Origin: Microbacterium sp. CGR2
GTDB taxonomy: Bacteria; Actinomycetota; Actinomycetes; Actinomycetales; Microbacteriaceae
DNA: 64,000 nucleotides
Reading direction: 5' to 3'
Assembly: GCF_003626735.1 (NCBI RefSeq)
Contig: NZ_RBHX01000001.1
Span: forward strand, 2,976,001 to 3,040,000
Shown piece after piece: positions 7,597-16,030 of the stretch. The notes below the pieces were generated by a model. That model was not told the DNA's origin. It ran no database searches and was given only the letters and a program-made list of their open reading frames with translations. The position numbers and the translations under genes were made by a program. Positions within the stretch are counted from its first letter, which is position 1. Every line of letters begins with the position of its first letter.

Positions 7597-9261
7597 TCAG
7601 GTCACGCGCCCGTCCCCCGGGCGGGAGACCCGAAGCCACCGGTAGCCGAAGGCGGGGATCTCCATCTCGACTTCCCCGTTCGGCCCGAGGCCCATCCGTG
7701 TGGGTTCGAGAAGATCGACGAGCGAGGTTCCCTCTGGTTCACCGTCGAGCAGGAACCGTGTCTCCACCGGCACCTCGGCGAAGTTGTGCAGGGCGATGAC
7801 TCGTCCCACATCCGCGGTCAGCGAATGCACCAGCAGCGAGGTCGCCGGCTGCTCGATGACTTCGAACGTTCCCCAGCCGAGCTCAGGCGAGATTCGGTAG
7901 CGCGAGGCGAGGTCGCGGATGAAATGGAGCATCGAGCTTTGATCCTCGAGCTGCGATGCGACGTTGACGTGCTGCGGCGCGTAGCCGTCGGTGGGCAGGG
8001 GCGCCACCAGCTTCGAGGGCGCAGCATCCGAGAAGCCGCCGTTGCGCTCGTCCGACCACTGCATCGGCGTGCGCACGGCCTTGCGACCGGGGATGTCGAT
8101 GTTCTCCCCCATGCCGATCTCTTCCCCGTAGAACAGCACAGGTGTGCCGGGAAGCGTGAACAGCAGGCTGTACGCCATCCGGATCCTCCGGGGATCTCCT
8201 TCGAGCATCGGCGGGAGCCGGCGGACGATCCCCCGTCCGAACACTCGCTGCCGCTCGTCCGGCGCGAACGCCTCGAACACCTCCTGTCGCTCGCTGTCGC
8301 TGAGCTTGTCGAGCGTGAGCTCGTCGTGGTTTCGGAGGAAGTTCGCCCATTGCACCTCCGTGCCCAACGACGGTCGCGAGATGAGCGCATCGACCAGCGG
8401 CGCCGGATCTCTTCGCACCAGCGAGAGATACATCGCCTGCATCCCCACGAAGTCGAATTGCATCGTGAGTTCGTCACCGCCGTCGCCACCGAAGTAGTCG
8501 ACCTGCTCGGCGTACGGCAGATTCACCTCACCGAGCAGGATCGCTTCACTCGACCGCCGTTGCAGGAATCGCCGGATGTCGAGCAGCAGGTCATGCGGAT
8601 CCGGGATCTCTGCCCCGTTCGGCACCTCCAGAAGGAAGGGCACCGCGTCGACCCGGAAGCCGGAGATCCCCATCTGCAACCAGAATCCGATCACCTTCGC
8701 GATCTCATCGCGCACATGCGGGTTCGCGATGTTCAGATCGGGCTGGTGCTCGTAGAAGCTGTGCTGATACCACTGCCCCGACTTCTCGTCCTTGGTCCAG
8801 ATCCCGTTCGCCTGCCCGGGGAACACGGCGTTCTTCTGCCCTTTCGGAGGCGCATCGTCGCGCCAGACGTAGTAGTCCCGGTACGGCGAGTTCACGCTGC
8901 GTTTCGCGGCGAGGAACCACGGGTGACGATCGGATGTGTGGTTGATCACGAGATCGACGATGACGCGCATCCCGCGGTCTCGCGCTGTGCGGATTACCTC
9001 CACCAGATCGCCGTGTGTTCCGAGGCGCGGGTCCACCCCGTAGAAGTCGGCGACGTCGTAGCCGTCATCGCGGCCCGGTGTCGGATAGAACGGCATCAGC
9101 CAGAGGCACGTGACGCCCAGCTGCGACAGGTAGTCGATGCGCTGTGCTAGCCCCTGCAGGTCACCGACGCCATCGCCGTTCGAGTCGCGGAACGTCTCCA
9201 CATCGAGGCAGTAGACGACCGCCGTCTTCCACCACAGGTCGCTCGTGTCGGTGATCTTCAC
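7597..9261 (-). CDS. GH13 alpha-glucan enzyme, trehalose synthase (TreS)-like
   Basis: This 554-residue GH13 enzyme opens VKITDTSDLWWKTAVVY. The nucleophile Asp is in GFRVDAVPF, the acid/base Glu in LLGEVNLP and the third carboxylate in LRNHDELTLDKL. MPFYPTPGRDDGYDVADF and the long conserved B-domain match trehalose synthase/maltosyl-type GH13 members, which interconvert maltose and trehalose. Slightly shorter than classical TreS (about 570-600) and without a fused maltokinase. The GTG start has AAGGAG 6 nt upstream and overlaps the oxidoreductase stop by GTGA. True activity could be another alpha-1,4-glucan transferase or hydrolase. Confidence 0.88.
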   Translation of the reverse strand: MKITDTSDLWWKTAVVYCLDVETFRDSNGDGVGDLQGLAQRIDYLSQLGVTCLWLMPFYPTPGRDDGYDVADFYGVDPRLGTHGDLVEVIRTARDRGMRVIVDLVINHTSDRHPWFLAAKRSVNSPYRDYYVWRDDAPPKGQKNAVFPGQANGIWTKDEKSGQWYQHSFYEHQPDLNIANPHVRDEIAKVIGFWLQMGISGFRVDAVPFLLEVPNGAEIPDPHDLLLDIRRFLQRRSSEAILLGEVNLPYAEQVDYFGGDGGDELTMQFDFVGMQAMYLSLVRRDPAPLVDALISRPSLGTEVQWANFLRNHDELTLDKLSDSERQEVFEAFAPDERQRVFGRGIVRRLPPMLEGDPRRIRMAYSLLFTLPGTPVLFYGEEIGMGENIDIPGRKAVRTPMQWSDERNGGFSDAAPSKLVAPLPTDGYAPQHVNVASQLEDQSSMLHFIRDLASRYRISPELGWGTFEVIEQPATSLLVHSLTADVGRVIALHNFAEVPVETRFLLDGEPEGTSLVDLLEPTRMGLGPNGEVEMEIPAFGYRWLRVSRPGDGRVT

Positions 9262-10223
9262 AGCTTCTCCTTCAATGCGGGAATCAGGTCGGATGCCGCG
9301 ACATCCAGAAATTCGGACTGCTCGGTGCCGACGTGGTGGAGGTAGACGCGATCGAAGCCGATCTGCACCAGCTCGGCGATGCGTTCCGCCAAGGACGACG
9401 CATCGTGATCGATGAGGACCGCGCTTCGAAGTTCGCTCTCGTCTTTGCCCTTCACGGCGTTCTCGAAGTCTTCCGGCTGCTCGAGATCCCAGGTGACCGG
9501 CGGGGCGAGAAGCCCGTTGCGCCACTGGTCGCGCGCGATGGCGAATGCTGCGGCATCGGTATCCGCCCAGCTGAGATGCACCTGGAGGATGCACGGGCCA
9601 TCACCGCCGGCGGACCGGTACGCGTCCACCACGCTCCGCAGGGCTTTCGGCTCCTGCGCCACCGTCGCCAAGCCGTCGGCCCAGGATGCGGCCCATCCCG
9701 CGGTCTCTGCACTCACCGCGGTCGCGAACAGCGGCGGGGGCTGAGCGGGCCGGCTCCACACCCGCGCCCTGTGAACCCGCACGAGGCCGTCATGGTCCAC
9801 CTCTTCACCCGCCATCAGTCGGCGAATGACGTCGACGCTCTCGCGCAGCCGCTCGTTGCGCTGGGCTTTGGGCGGCCAGGGATCCCCCGTGATGTGCTCA
9901 TTGACCGCTTCCCCGCTTCCCATCGCCGCCCAGAACCGCCCGGGGAACATCTCCTCCAGCGTCGCGAAGGCCTGCGCGATCAGCACCGGGTGATAGCGCT
10001 GCCCGGGCGCGTTGACCATCCCGATCGGAAACTCCGTCCGCGCCAACGCGGCCGCGATCCAGCTCAGCGCGAAGCCCGACTCGCCCTGACTCGGGGTCCA
10101 CGGCGCGAGATGATCGGAACTCATCGCGCCGTCGAACCCGGCTCGTTCCGCTCCGATGACGGCCTTCAGAAGGGCGCTCGGTGGGATCTGTTCGTGAGAA
10201 GCGTGGAATCCGATGAATGCCAT
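9258..10223 (-). CDS. LLM-class flavin-dependent oxidoreductase (TIGR03885-like)
   Basis: This 321-residue luciferase-like monooxygenase fold protein shows IGFHASHEQIPPS at the N-terminus, SDHLAPW, the RFWAAMGSGEAVNE active-site segment and a C-terminal HHVGTEQ. These match the group I know as the probable FMN-using offshoot of F420-dependent enzymes. Cofactor (FMN versus F420) and substrate cannot be read directly. It is the first gene of a two-gene unit: its TGA overlaps the GTG of the GH13 enzyme, so the two are translated in step and probably act on linked sugar chemistry. Confidence 0.85.
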   Translation of the reverse strand: MAFIGFHASHEQIPPSALLKAVIGAERAGFDGAMSSDHLAPWTPSQGESGFALSWIAAALARTEFPIGMVNAPGQRYHPVLIAQAFATLEEMFPGRFWAAMGSGEAVNEHITGDPWPPKAQRNERLRESVDVIRRLMAGEEVDHDGLVRVHRARVWSRPAQPPPLFATAVSAETAGWAASWADGLATVAQEPKALRSVVDAYRSAGGDGPCILQVHLSWADTDAAAFAIARDQWRNGLLAPPVTWDLEQPEDFENAVKGKDESELRSAVLIDHDASSLAERIAELVQIGFDRVYLHHVGTEQSEFLDVAASDLIPALKEKL

Positions 10224-10334
10224 GGTCCCGAGTCTGCCAACGATGGCGCCGTTACGGCAGTGCTGGACGTGCGAGGGGTCGAACCTCTACCCTTGCCACC
10301 CCGAGCCGGCTCGCGCGGTGTCCCCGGCCCGGCG

Positions 10335-10340
10335 TATCGT
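10335..10340 (+). promoter_or_regulatory. -10 (TATCGT) for a leaderless transcript of the GIY-YIG-like gene
   Basis: TATCGT fits TANNNT and ends 7 nt before the GTG at 10348. No purine-rich ribosome site precedes that GTG, which supports a leaderless start. Confidence 0.5.
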
Positions 10341-10347
10341 CCGACGC

Positions 10348-10782
10348 GTGAGATCGAAGCTGCTGCCGGGCCCCTGCACCCTGTGCGGGCATCTCTCCGG
10401 CACCCGTGTCGGGGAGGCGTGGCTGTGCGATGCCTGCGGGTGGCGCTACGGTGACGTGCCCGACACCGATCTGCCTCTCCCCCAGGTCGAGGTCGTCTAC
10501 TACCTGCGATTCGACACACGCGTGAAGATCGGCACGAGCAGGCGCCCGCGGCAGCGGATCGCCAGCATCCGGCATCAGGAGCTCCTCGCCTTCGAACGCG
10601 GGGGCAGAAGCGTCGAGCAGCAGCGGCACCGAGAGTTCGCCTCGGCGCGCGAGGGCGGCGAGTGGTTCACGCTGAACGACGAAGTTCGGGCGCACGTCGG
10701 CCGTGTCCGCGCGGTGGGCGAACCCTGGCAGCTCTATGCACGATGGCTGAGCGAGGCGCTTCGCGGCGCCGCCTCCCCCTGA
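10348..10782 (+). CDS. GIY-YIG nuclease-like (T5orf172/Mug113-type) protein with zinc ribbon
   Basis: From GTG 10348 the product is 144 residues. The first 40 carry two Cys pairs (CTLCG and CDACG) that look like a zinc ribbon. The rest shows VVYYLRFDTRVKIGTSRRPRQRI and EWFTLNDEV, matching the short GIY-YIG-related T5orf172/Mug113 fold found in phage and chromosomal proteins. The upstream codons to 10213 are arginine/proline-rich and unlike coding sequence, so the GTG with the TATCGT box is preferred. Divergent from the oxidoreductase. Nucleic-acid binding or nicking is likely; the target is unknown. Confidence 0.75.
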   Translation: MRSKLLPGPCTLCGHLSGTRVGEAWLCDACGWRYGDVPDTDLPLPQVEVVYYLRFDTRVKIGTSRRPRQRIASIRHQELLAFERGGRSVEQQRHREFASAREGGEWFTLNDEVRAHVGRVRAVGEPWQLYARWLSEALRGAASP

Positions 10783-10898
10783 GCACTGCCGCCCTAGCAC
10801 CGGCGGTCGGCACACACCAGCCCCTGCCTCACGAGGCGACGACCGAGACACACTCGTACGAAGAAGGATGCCGCGCGGCATTCACGAGAGGAGACGCC

Positions 10899-11075
10899 AT
10901 GTCCGGCACCGACGATGAACAGAACCCGAGCGCAGACCCGGCGATCCAGGGCGACGGCAGCGGCGACCCCAACCAAGATCGTGAGTTCCTTCAGGATCTG
11001 CCACCGGCGCAGGTGGATGAGGACGCCGTGCACAAGGCTCAAGAAGCTGAGTCAGGCGATACAGCCGACGACTAG
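10899..11075 (+). CDS. small acidic protein of unknown function
   Basis: This is a 58-residue, strongly acidic, Asp/Glu/Gln-rich protein starting MSGTDDEQNPS with no hydrophobic core. It is likely disordered. ATG 10899 has GAGAGGAG 8 nt upstream, and a strong hairpin terminator follows, so it is a real transcription unit. Proteins of this type are common near stress genes in Microbacteriaceae, but I recognise no named family. Confidence 0.7.
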   Translation: MSGTDDEQNPSADPAIQGDGSGDPNQDREFLQDLPPAQVDEDAVHKAQEAESGDTADD

Positions 11076-11086
11076 ACGTCGCATGT

Positions 11087-11125
11087 GAGAAGAGGCGCGC
11101 TCCGTTCCGGAGGGCGCCTCTTCTC
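11087..11125. terminator. bidirectional terminator
   Basis: A 12-bp stem GAGAAGAGGCGC/GCGCCTCTTCTC lies between the convergent small acidic gene and the SPW gene. The A/T-rich stem base gives weak T tracts on both sides. Confidence 0.75.
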
Positions 11126-11135
11126 GCGTTGCGGG

Positions 11136-11522
11136 TCAGGCGGTGACTGCACGCCCCCGCGTCGTCGCAGGCTGCGACTGGGAGAACAGCACCACGACGA
11201 TGACAGCAGCGCCGACCACGACGTGCGGGAGCCAGACGTTCAACGCCTCGTCCGCGAAGCCGAACAACCACGGGGAGAGCGCGAGGAAGAGGCTTGCGAC
11301 GATGTCGAAGACGAGGTGCACAGGCATCGGGATGAGCCCGAAAGGGCCCCACTCATACTTCGTGAACAGGCTGTAGACGATCAGTCCGACGCCGAGCACG
11401 ACGGGAATCACGACGGCGGCCCCGCCGACGCCGGCGAATCCGAACAGCCAGGGGGCGACGATGAGCGCGACACCGACGATGTAGTCGAGAATGCCGTGGA
11501 CCTTGGTGGGAATGAAACGCAT
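11136..11522 (-). CDS. SPW-repeat membrane protein
   Basis: This 128-residue protein has four membrane segments arranged as two copies of a helix pair. Each copy contains the (A/S)PWLFGF signature (residues about 23-29 and 82-88) that defines SPW-repeat proteins. It opens MRFIPTKVHGILDYIVG, a common start in the family. ATG 11522 has AAGGAGGAA 5 nt upstream. The product sits in the cytoplasmic membrane; biochemical role is unknown. A terminator follows the stop, and it is divergent from the DUF1611 gene. Confidence 0.88.
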   Translation of the reverse strand: MRFIPTKVHGILDYIVGVALIVAPWLFGFAGVGGAAVVIPVVLGVGLIVYSLFTKYEWGPFGLIPMPVHLVFDIVASLFLALSPWLFGFADEALNVWLPHVVVGAAVIVVVLFSQSQPATTRGRAVTA

Positions 11523-11711
11523 GATTCCTCCTTGTGCTTCGCCGCGGTCGCGGCTCATGACTGGTTCGGCACGCCCCGCGATTCGGATTGTCCCGGCTCG
11601 CAGCCCAGGCTCAGACCACGCTGCTACTGTGAGGGAAGCTGGCATCTCGCCGGCGTCAGGGAAGTCTTCTCGTCGACCAACGGGCCGTTTCGGCACTTCG
11701 TTCTCCGTCGC

Positions 11712-11734
11712 CTCCTCTGGGTTACTCCGAGGAG
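11712..11734 (+). promoter_or_regulatory. possible ribosome-site-sequestering hairpin upstream of the DUF1611 gene
   Basis: CTCCTC (11712-11717) is complementary to GAGGAG (11729-11734), the Shine-Dalgarno site 4 nt before the ATG at 11739, with an 11-nt loop. Pairing would hide the ribosome site. A TACTGT -10-like hexamer about 100 nt upstream gives room for a leader. Confidence 0.3.
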
Positions 11735-11738
11735 CGCC

Positions 11739-12902
11739 ATGTCCATCCCGTCCCTTCCTTCTGATTCGACTCGCCCGTCCACCCGCAATTGGGCGGAGCC
11801 GATCTCGCTCCCCGAGGGCGCGACCGCGGTGATCTACTGCGAGGGCCAGTTCGGCGAGCAGGACGGCAAGACCGCCAACGGCCTGATCCGCCATTCGGAG
11901 AAGTACGAGATCCTCAGCGTGATCGACAGCACACGGGCAGGTGCCGACGCCGGTGCGCTGCTCGACGGCACTGCCAACGGCATTCCCATCGTCGACGGCC
12001 TGACCGCAGCCTTCGTGCACGCCGGCCGTGTTCCGGACTACCTCATCTGCGGGGTCGCCCCCGCGGACGGGCTGCTCTCCCCTGAACAGCGCACGGCGCT
12101 GCTCGACGGCATCGCTCGCGGCATGCACATCATCAACGGCCTCCACGAGTTCCTGACGGACGACGCGGAGTTCGTCGCCGCGACGGCACTCGCCGGTGTC
12201 ACCATCACCGACGTCCGCCGCCCCAAGGACAAGAAGGACCTCCACCTCTTCTCCGGCCGCATCTTCGACGTCACCTGCCCCCGTATCGCGATCCTCGGCA
12301 CGGACGGCGCCATCGGCAAGCGCACGACAGCGACCCTGCTGGTGCGCGCACTCAATGAGCACGGCATCCGCGCGGTCATGGTCGGCACAGGCCAGACGAC
12401 CATCATCCAGGGCGGCCGCTACGGCGTCGCACTCGATGCTCTGGTCCCCCAGTTCTGTTCGGGCGAGGTCGAGAATCAGGTCGTCGCCGCATTCGAGGGC
12501 GAGGATCCTGACGTCATCATCGTCGAAGGTCAAGGCGCACTCAGTCACCCCGCCTATCTCACCTCGGCGCATATCCTCCGCGGCAGCCGCCCTGCCGGCG
12601 TCATCGTCCAGCACGCCCCTGGGCGCAAGACGCTGGGAGATTTCCCGATGGTCGGCATGCCCACGGTCGAAAGCGAAGTGGCACTGATCGAAGCGTTCGC
12701 CGACACCCGCGTCATCGGTGTCACCGTGAACCACGAGAATCTCTCGGACCGCGAGCTCAGCGCCGCGATCGACGACATCGAGCTCAGCCTCGCGCTTCCC
12801 GCGACCGACCCTCTGACTCGTCCGTTGAAGGATCTCGTCGAGATGGTGCTGCGGGCGTTCCCGTCTCTCAGCCCGCTGGAGACCAGCCGTACCGACGCGT
12901 GA
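11739..12902 (+). CDS. DUF1611 P-loop protein (DgcN-like)
   Basis: The 387-residue protein has a P-loop GTDGAIGKRTTA near residue 190, followed by MVGTGQTTIIQGG and VIIVEGQGALSHPAY, the hallmarks of DUF1611. A member of this family, DgcN, has been described as an acyltransferase in D-glutamate use together with the DgcA epimerase/dehydrogenase. No DgcA-type gene is beside it here, so substrate is open. GAGGAG precedes the ATG at a normal distance. Its last 35 bp overlap tail-to-tail with the PemK-like gene. Confidence 0.82.
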   Translation: MSIPSLPSDSTRPSTRNWAEPISLPEGATAVIYCEGQFGEQDGKTANGLIRHSEKYEILSVIDSTRAGADAGALLDGTANGIPIVDGLTAAFVHAGRVPDYLICGVAPADGLLSPEQRTALLDGIARGMHIINGLHEFLTDDAEFVAATALAGVTITDVRRPKDKKDLHLFSGRIFDVTCPRIAILGTDGAIGKRTTATLLVRALNEHGIRAVMVGTGQTTIIQGGRYGVALDALVPQFCSGEVENQVVAAFEGEDPDVIIVEGQGALSHPAYLTSAHILRGSRPAGVIVQHAPGRKTLGDFPMVGMPTVESEVALIEAFADTRVIGVTVNHENLSDRELSAAIDDIELSLALPATDPLTRPLKDLVEMVLRAFPSLSPLETSRTDA

Positions 12903-13455
12903 GCGCGTTCGCCACCGCGTCGTAGCGCCAGCGGTCGAGAACGGCGGCTTCACGGCGGAGGCCCCTGTCGTGAACGCTGTACAGCTGCTCGATGTCGACC
13001 CAGGACTCGCGACCCTGCGAGTCCCAGGATCCTGCACCGATCGAGTGGAAGTCGCGTTCGCCGTCGTGTGGTCTGCTGGTCATCCGCACCGCGTATACCC
13101 GGTCTCGTGAAGCGCGACCGATGACGAGCACAGGCCGGTCCTTGCCGCGTCCGTCGTTTTCCTCGTACGGCACCCAGGTCCACACGATCTCACCGGCGTC
13201 CGGAGCGCCGTCTCGCTCAGGCGAGTAACCGACTCGAACGTCCTTGACCCGGTCAGGGTCGATGCGAAGCGTCTCCGTCCCGGCAGAATGCCCCGGCTCC
13301 GGCCGAAGTTCGGCGGGAGTCGGGGCCTCGGGCGAAGGCCGCAGGTACGCATCCGGGCGTCTCGGACGGATCGGTGTCCGAGACGCCCGGTCTGATCCCA
13401 GCGTCTTCTGCAGGAGCTTCGCGAGTGTTGCCAGGATGCCGTCGGTGTTGCTCAC
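12868..13455 (-). CDS. PemK/MazF-like protein, orphan
   Basis: This is a 195-residue protein. Residues about 1-75 form a charged, proline-rich leader. The rest resembles the PemK/MazF barrel: GEIVWTWVPYEENDGRGKDRPVLVIGR corresponds to the family's first strands and the RP.LVI segment. No small antitoxin gene lies on either side. Upstream is amt (20 bp), downstream it runs into the DUF1611 gene. The GTG start has TAGGGT 6 nt upstream, so it may have its own leaderless promoter. Toxin activity is unproven; many PemK-like chromosomal proteins are solitary. Confidence 0.7.
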   Translation of the reverse strand: MSNTDGILATLAKLLQKTLGSDRASRTPIRPRRPDAYLRPSPEAPTPAELRPEPGHSAGTETLRIDPDRVKDVRVGYSPERDGAPDAGEIVWTWVPYEENDGRGKDRPVLVIGRASRDRVYAVRMTSRPHDGERDFHSIGAGSWDSQGRESWVDIEQLYSVHDRGLRREAAVLDRWRYDAVANALTRRYGWSPAG

Positions 13456-13461
13456 ACGGTC

Positions 13462-13467
13462 ACCCTA
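13462..13467 (-). promoter_or_regulatory. -10 (TAGGGT) for a leaderless transcript of the PemK-like gene
   Basis: On the minus strand TAGGGT ends 6 nt before the GTG at 13455, inside the 20-bp gap after amt. This would let the PemK-like gene be expressed independently of amt. Confidence 0.45.
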
Positions 13468-13474
13468 ACGGCTG

Positions 13475-14713
13475 TCACGCGTCGGCGAGTGCGTATCCCT
13501 CTTCGCCGTGGACGACCAGGTCGACACCGGCGATCTCGTCCTCGTTCGTGACGCGGAACCCGATCGTCTTCTCGATCGCGAAGCCGATGATGAAGGCGAC
13601 GACGAACGAGTAGATCAGCACACCCAGGGCGGCGATGACCTGAACGGCCAGCTGGCGGGCGTCGCCGCCGACGAACAGGCCGGTCTCGGTGGCGAAGAAC
13701 CCGAGGTAGACCGTTCCGAGAAGACCGCCGACGAGGTGGATGCCGACGACATCGAGCGAGTCGTCGAAGCCGAGACGGAACTTCAACTCGACCGCGAGGG
13801 CGCAGACGACACCGGCGAGAGCACCGAGCAGGAGCGACCAGCCGGGGGTCAGGTTGGCGCAGGCCGGAGTGATCGCGACCAGACCGGCCACAGCACCCGA
13901 CGCCGCACCGACGGACGTGGGCTTGCCGTCCTTGATCTTCTCGATGAGGATCCAGCCGAGGATGGCCGCCGCGGTGGCACCGAGCGTGTTCAGACCGATG
14001 AGTCCGACACCGCCCATGTCTTCGGCGAGCCACTCCGCGCCGGCGTTGAAGCCGAACCAGCCGAACCACAGCAGCGCGGCGCCGAGCAGCGTCAGCGGCA
14101 CGTTGTGCGGCTTGAGGATGCCCTTCTGGAAACCGATGCGCTTGCCGAGGACGAGAGCCAGCGCAAGCGCCGCGGCACCGGCGTTGATGTGCACGGCCGT
14201 GCCGCCGGCGTAGTCGATGACGCCGATCCCGCTGTCCTCACCGAAGAGAGTGGTGCCGAGGTTCATGATCCAGCCGCCGCCCCAGACCCACGCCGCAACG
14301 GGGAAGTACCCCACGGTCGCGAAGATCCCCGCGAAGATCAGCCAGCTGCCGAACTTCGCGCGGTCGGCGATCGCGCCGGAGATCAGCGCGATGGTGATGA
14401 TCGCGAAGGTGGCTCCGTAGGCGACACCGAGGAGCGCGACGTTCGAGCCCTCGCCCGACGCCAGGCTCGACAGACCGATGTCGGCGAACGGGTTGCCGGC
14501 GAACGCGGTCGGACTGTCGACGGCGCTCATCGAGAAGCCGAAGAGAATCCACAGCACGGCGACAAGTCCGATCGAGCCGAAGCTCATCATCATCATGCTG
14601 ACGACGCTCTTCGCCTTGACGAGACCACCGTAGAAGAACGCGACGCCTGGCGTCATGAGCAGAACCAGCGCAGTGGCCGTGATCGCCCACGAGATGTTGC
14701 CGGGAGCATCCAT
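13475..14713 (-). CDS. amt: ammonium transporter
   Basis: The 412-residue Amt/Rh channel has about 11 membrane helices and imports ammonium. The conserved pore twin histidines are in GGTAVHINAG (His175) and VVGIHLVGG. ADRAKFGSW carries the periplasmic recruitment-site Trp, and the C-terminal tail EIAGVDLVVHGEEGYAL is the normal PII-interacting tail. There is no adjacent glnK/glnD, unlike the common actinobacterial amt-glnK-glnD order. A four-site GlnR box lies upstream at 14765-14802, so induction under nitrogen limitation is expected. Confidence 0.96.
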   Translation of the reverse strand: MDAPGNISWAITATALVLLMTPGVAFFYGGLVKAKSVVSMMMMSFGSIGLVAVLWILFGFSMSAVDSPTAFAGNPFADIGLSSLASGEGSNVALLGVAYGATFAIITIALISGAIADRAKFGSWLIFAGIFATVGYFPVAAWVWGGGWIMNLGTTLFGEDSGIGVIDYAGGTAVHINAGAAALALALVLGKRIGFQKGILKPHNVPLTLLGAALLWFGWFGFNAGAEWLAEDMGGVGLIGLNTLGATAAAILGWILIEKIKDGKPTSVGAASGAVAGLVAITPACANLTPGWSLLLGALAGVVCALAVELKFRLGFDDSLDVVGIHLVGGLLGTVYLGFFATETGLFVGGDARQLAVQVIAALGVLIYSFVVAFIIGFAIEKTIGFRVTNEDEIAGVDLVVHGEEGYALADA

Positions 14714-14748
14714 AGGAAAACCTCACATCCGAAGTAATTGAGAGCTTC

Positions 14749-14754
14749 AGTGTG
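14749..14754 (-). promoter_or_regulatory. candidate -10 (CACACT) of amt
   Basis: This hexamer lies exactly 10 nt downstream of the GlnR box, the same distance as TACTGT from the glnA1 box. It is a weak match to TANNNT, as expected for an activator-dependent promoter. Confidence 0.4.
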
Positions 14755-14764
14755 GCGACACGCC

Positions 14765-14802
14765 GTTTCGCGCATGCGTGAAGTTTGTTTCCCCGCTGTT
14801 AC
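14765..14802 (-). promoter_or_regulatory. GlnR-type four-site nitrogen box upstream of amt
   Basis: On the minus strand the order is GTAAC-N6-GAAAC-N6-CACGC-N6-GAAAC, matching the actinobacterial GlnR arrangement of alternating GTNAC-like and GAAAC-like sites spaced by 6 nt. Three of four sites are exact. It lies 52 bp before the amt ATG. Confidence 0.8.
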
Positions 14803-14847
14803 AGCCGGGCGTTCCGTGTGAACATCGCGTTACGCGGCTCTGCGGGC

Positions 14848-15885
14848 TCACGCAGAATGCGTCAGTGCGTTCAATCGGGAGATGGCGCGAAGGTACTTCT
14901 TGCGGTATCCGCCGGCGAGCATCTCGTCCGAGAAGACGGCGTCCAGACCGACGCCGGTCGCGACGACGGGAATCTGGGCGTCGTACACACGATCGACGAA
15001 TGCCACGAATCGAAGCGCCTCCGACTGGTCCGTGAGTTGGCGGACTCCGCGAAGTCCCACCTGGACCACGCCGTCGATGAGTCGGATGTAGCGCGACGGA
15101 TGCACCCGTGCCAGATGCCGGATCAGGTCATCGAACTGATCGTCGGATGCCGCGCCCGAGTCGCCTGCTTCGTTGACGGCCGCATCGTAGGCGTCGTCGT
15201 CGAGGGTGATCGAGTGGCCGTCGAGCGCGCGCTGGCGGAAGTCGACGCCGTCGATGCGCAGCGTCTGGAAGCTGTCGGACATGGCGTGGATCTCGCGGAG
15301 GAAGTCCTGTGCGGCGAAGCGCCCCTCGCCGAGAGCGTTCGGCGGAGTGTTGGAGGTGGCGGCCAGTCGCGTCCCCGTGGGGACGAGCTCGCCCAGCAGA
15401 CGCGTCATGACCATCGTGTCGCCGGGATCGTCGAGTTCGAACTCGTCGATGCAGAGGAGATCGGCGCCTTTGAGGAGGTCGACGGTGTTCTTGTAGCCGA
15501 GCGCGCCGACCAGCGCGGTGTATTCGATGAACGAGCCGAAGTACTTCCGACGGGCGGGCATCGCGTGATAGATCGAGGCCAGCAGGTGCGTCTTGCCCAC
15601 ACCGAAGCCGCCGTCGAGGTACACCCCTGGCTTCACTTCGGGTTCCTTCTTGGCACGGCTGAAGAATCCGCCACGCTTCGCCGGAGCACCGCGACCGGAG
15701 AACCGGAGGAGCGTGTCCTTGGCCTCGTCCTGCGACGGGTACGCGGGATCAGCGCGATAGCTGTCGAAGGTCGCGGAGTCGAACTGCGGCGGCGGCACCA
15801 GGCTCGCGAGCATCTCCGGCCCGCTGATCGTGGGCTGTCGCTCGGCGAGGTGCACGATACCCGTGCGGCTGGTCGTGTCGGTCAT
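14848..15885 (-). CDS. zapE: AFG1/ZapE-type ATPase
   Basis: The 345-residue P-loop ATPase has a Walker A motif GGFGVGKTH, a Walker B motif LLCIDEFEL, a sensor-like [17 protein letters not shown] and the C-terminal [13 protein letters not shown] segment. These define the AFG1/ZapE family, linked to cell division in proteobacteria and to protein quality control in mitochondria. ATG 15885 is chosen; a GTG immediately before it is possible. It is a single-gene unit divergent from the sulfurtransferase, and its stop is 46 bp from the GlnR box of amt. Confidence 0.88.
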   Translation of the reverse strand: MTDTTSRTGIVHLAERQPTISGPEMLASLVPPPQFDSATFDSYRADPAYPSQDEAKDTLLRFSGRGAPAKRGGFFSRAKKEPEVKPGVYLDGGFGVGKTHLLASIYHAMPARRKYFGSFIEYTALVGALGYKNTVDLLKGADLLCIDEFELDDPGDTMVMTRLLGELVPTGTRLAATSNTPPNALGEGRFAAQDFLREIHAMSDSFQTLRIDGVDFRQRALDGHSITLDDDAYDAAVNEAGDSGAASDDQFDDLIRHLARVHPSRYIRLIDGVVQVGLRGVRQLTDQSEALRFVAFVDRVYDAQIPVVATGVGLDAVFSDEMLAGGYRKKYLRAISRLNALTHSA

Positions 15886-16030
15886 CACGGTCCTGAATCG
15901 GGTGCTTGGCTGTGTCGAAGTCTTACGAATCGGGTGCAGGGGGCACCGGGGGCATCTATCGTCGAAGGGACGGCTCCACACTACGCCGTCAGCACCCGCA
16001 CCTTCGCCCGCTCAATGCTTCGGAGACCCC

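Noticed and set aside
11630..11738. Riboswitch (cobalamin-like GGGAAG segment) upstream of the DUF1611 gene
   Set aside because: The GAGGGAAGCTGGC stretch does not extend to the conserved core of any riboswitch I can recall; only a simple hairpin at the ribosome site is supported.
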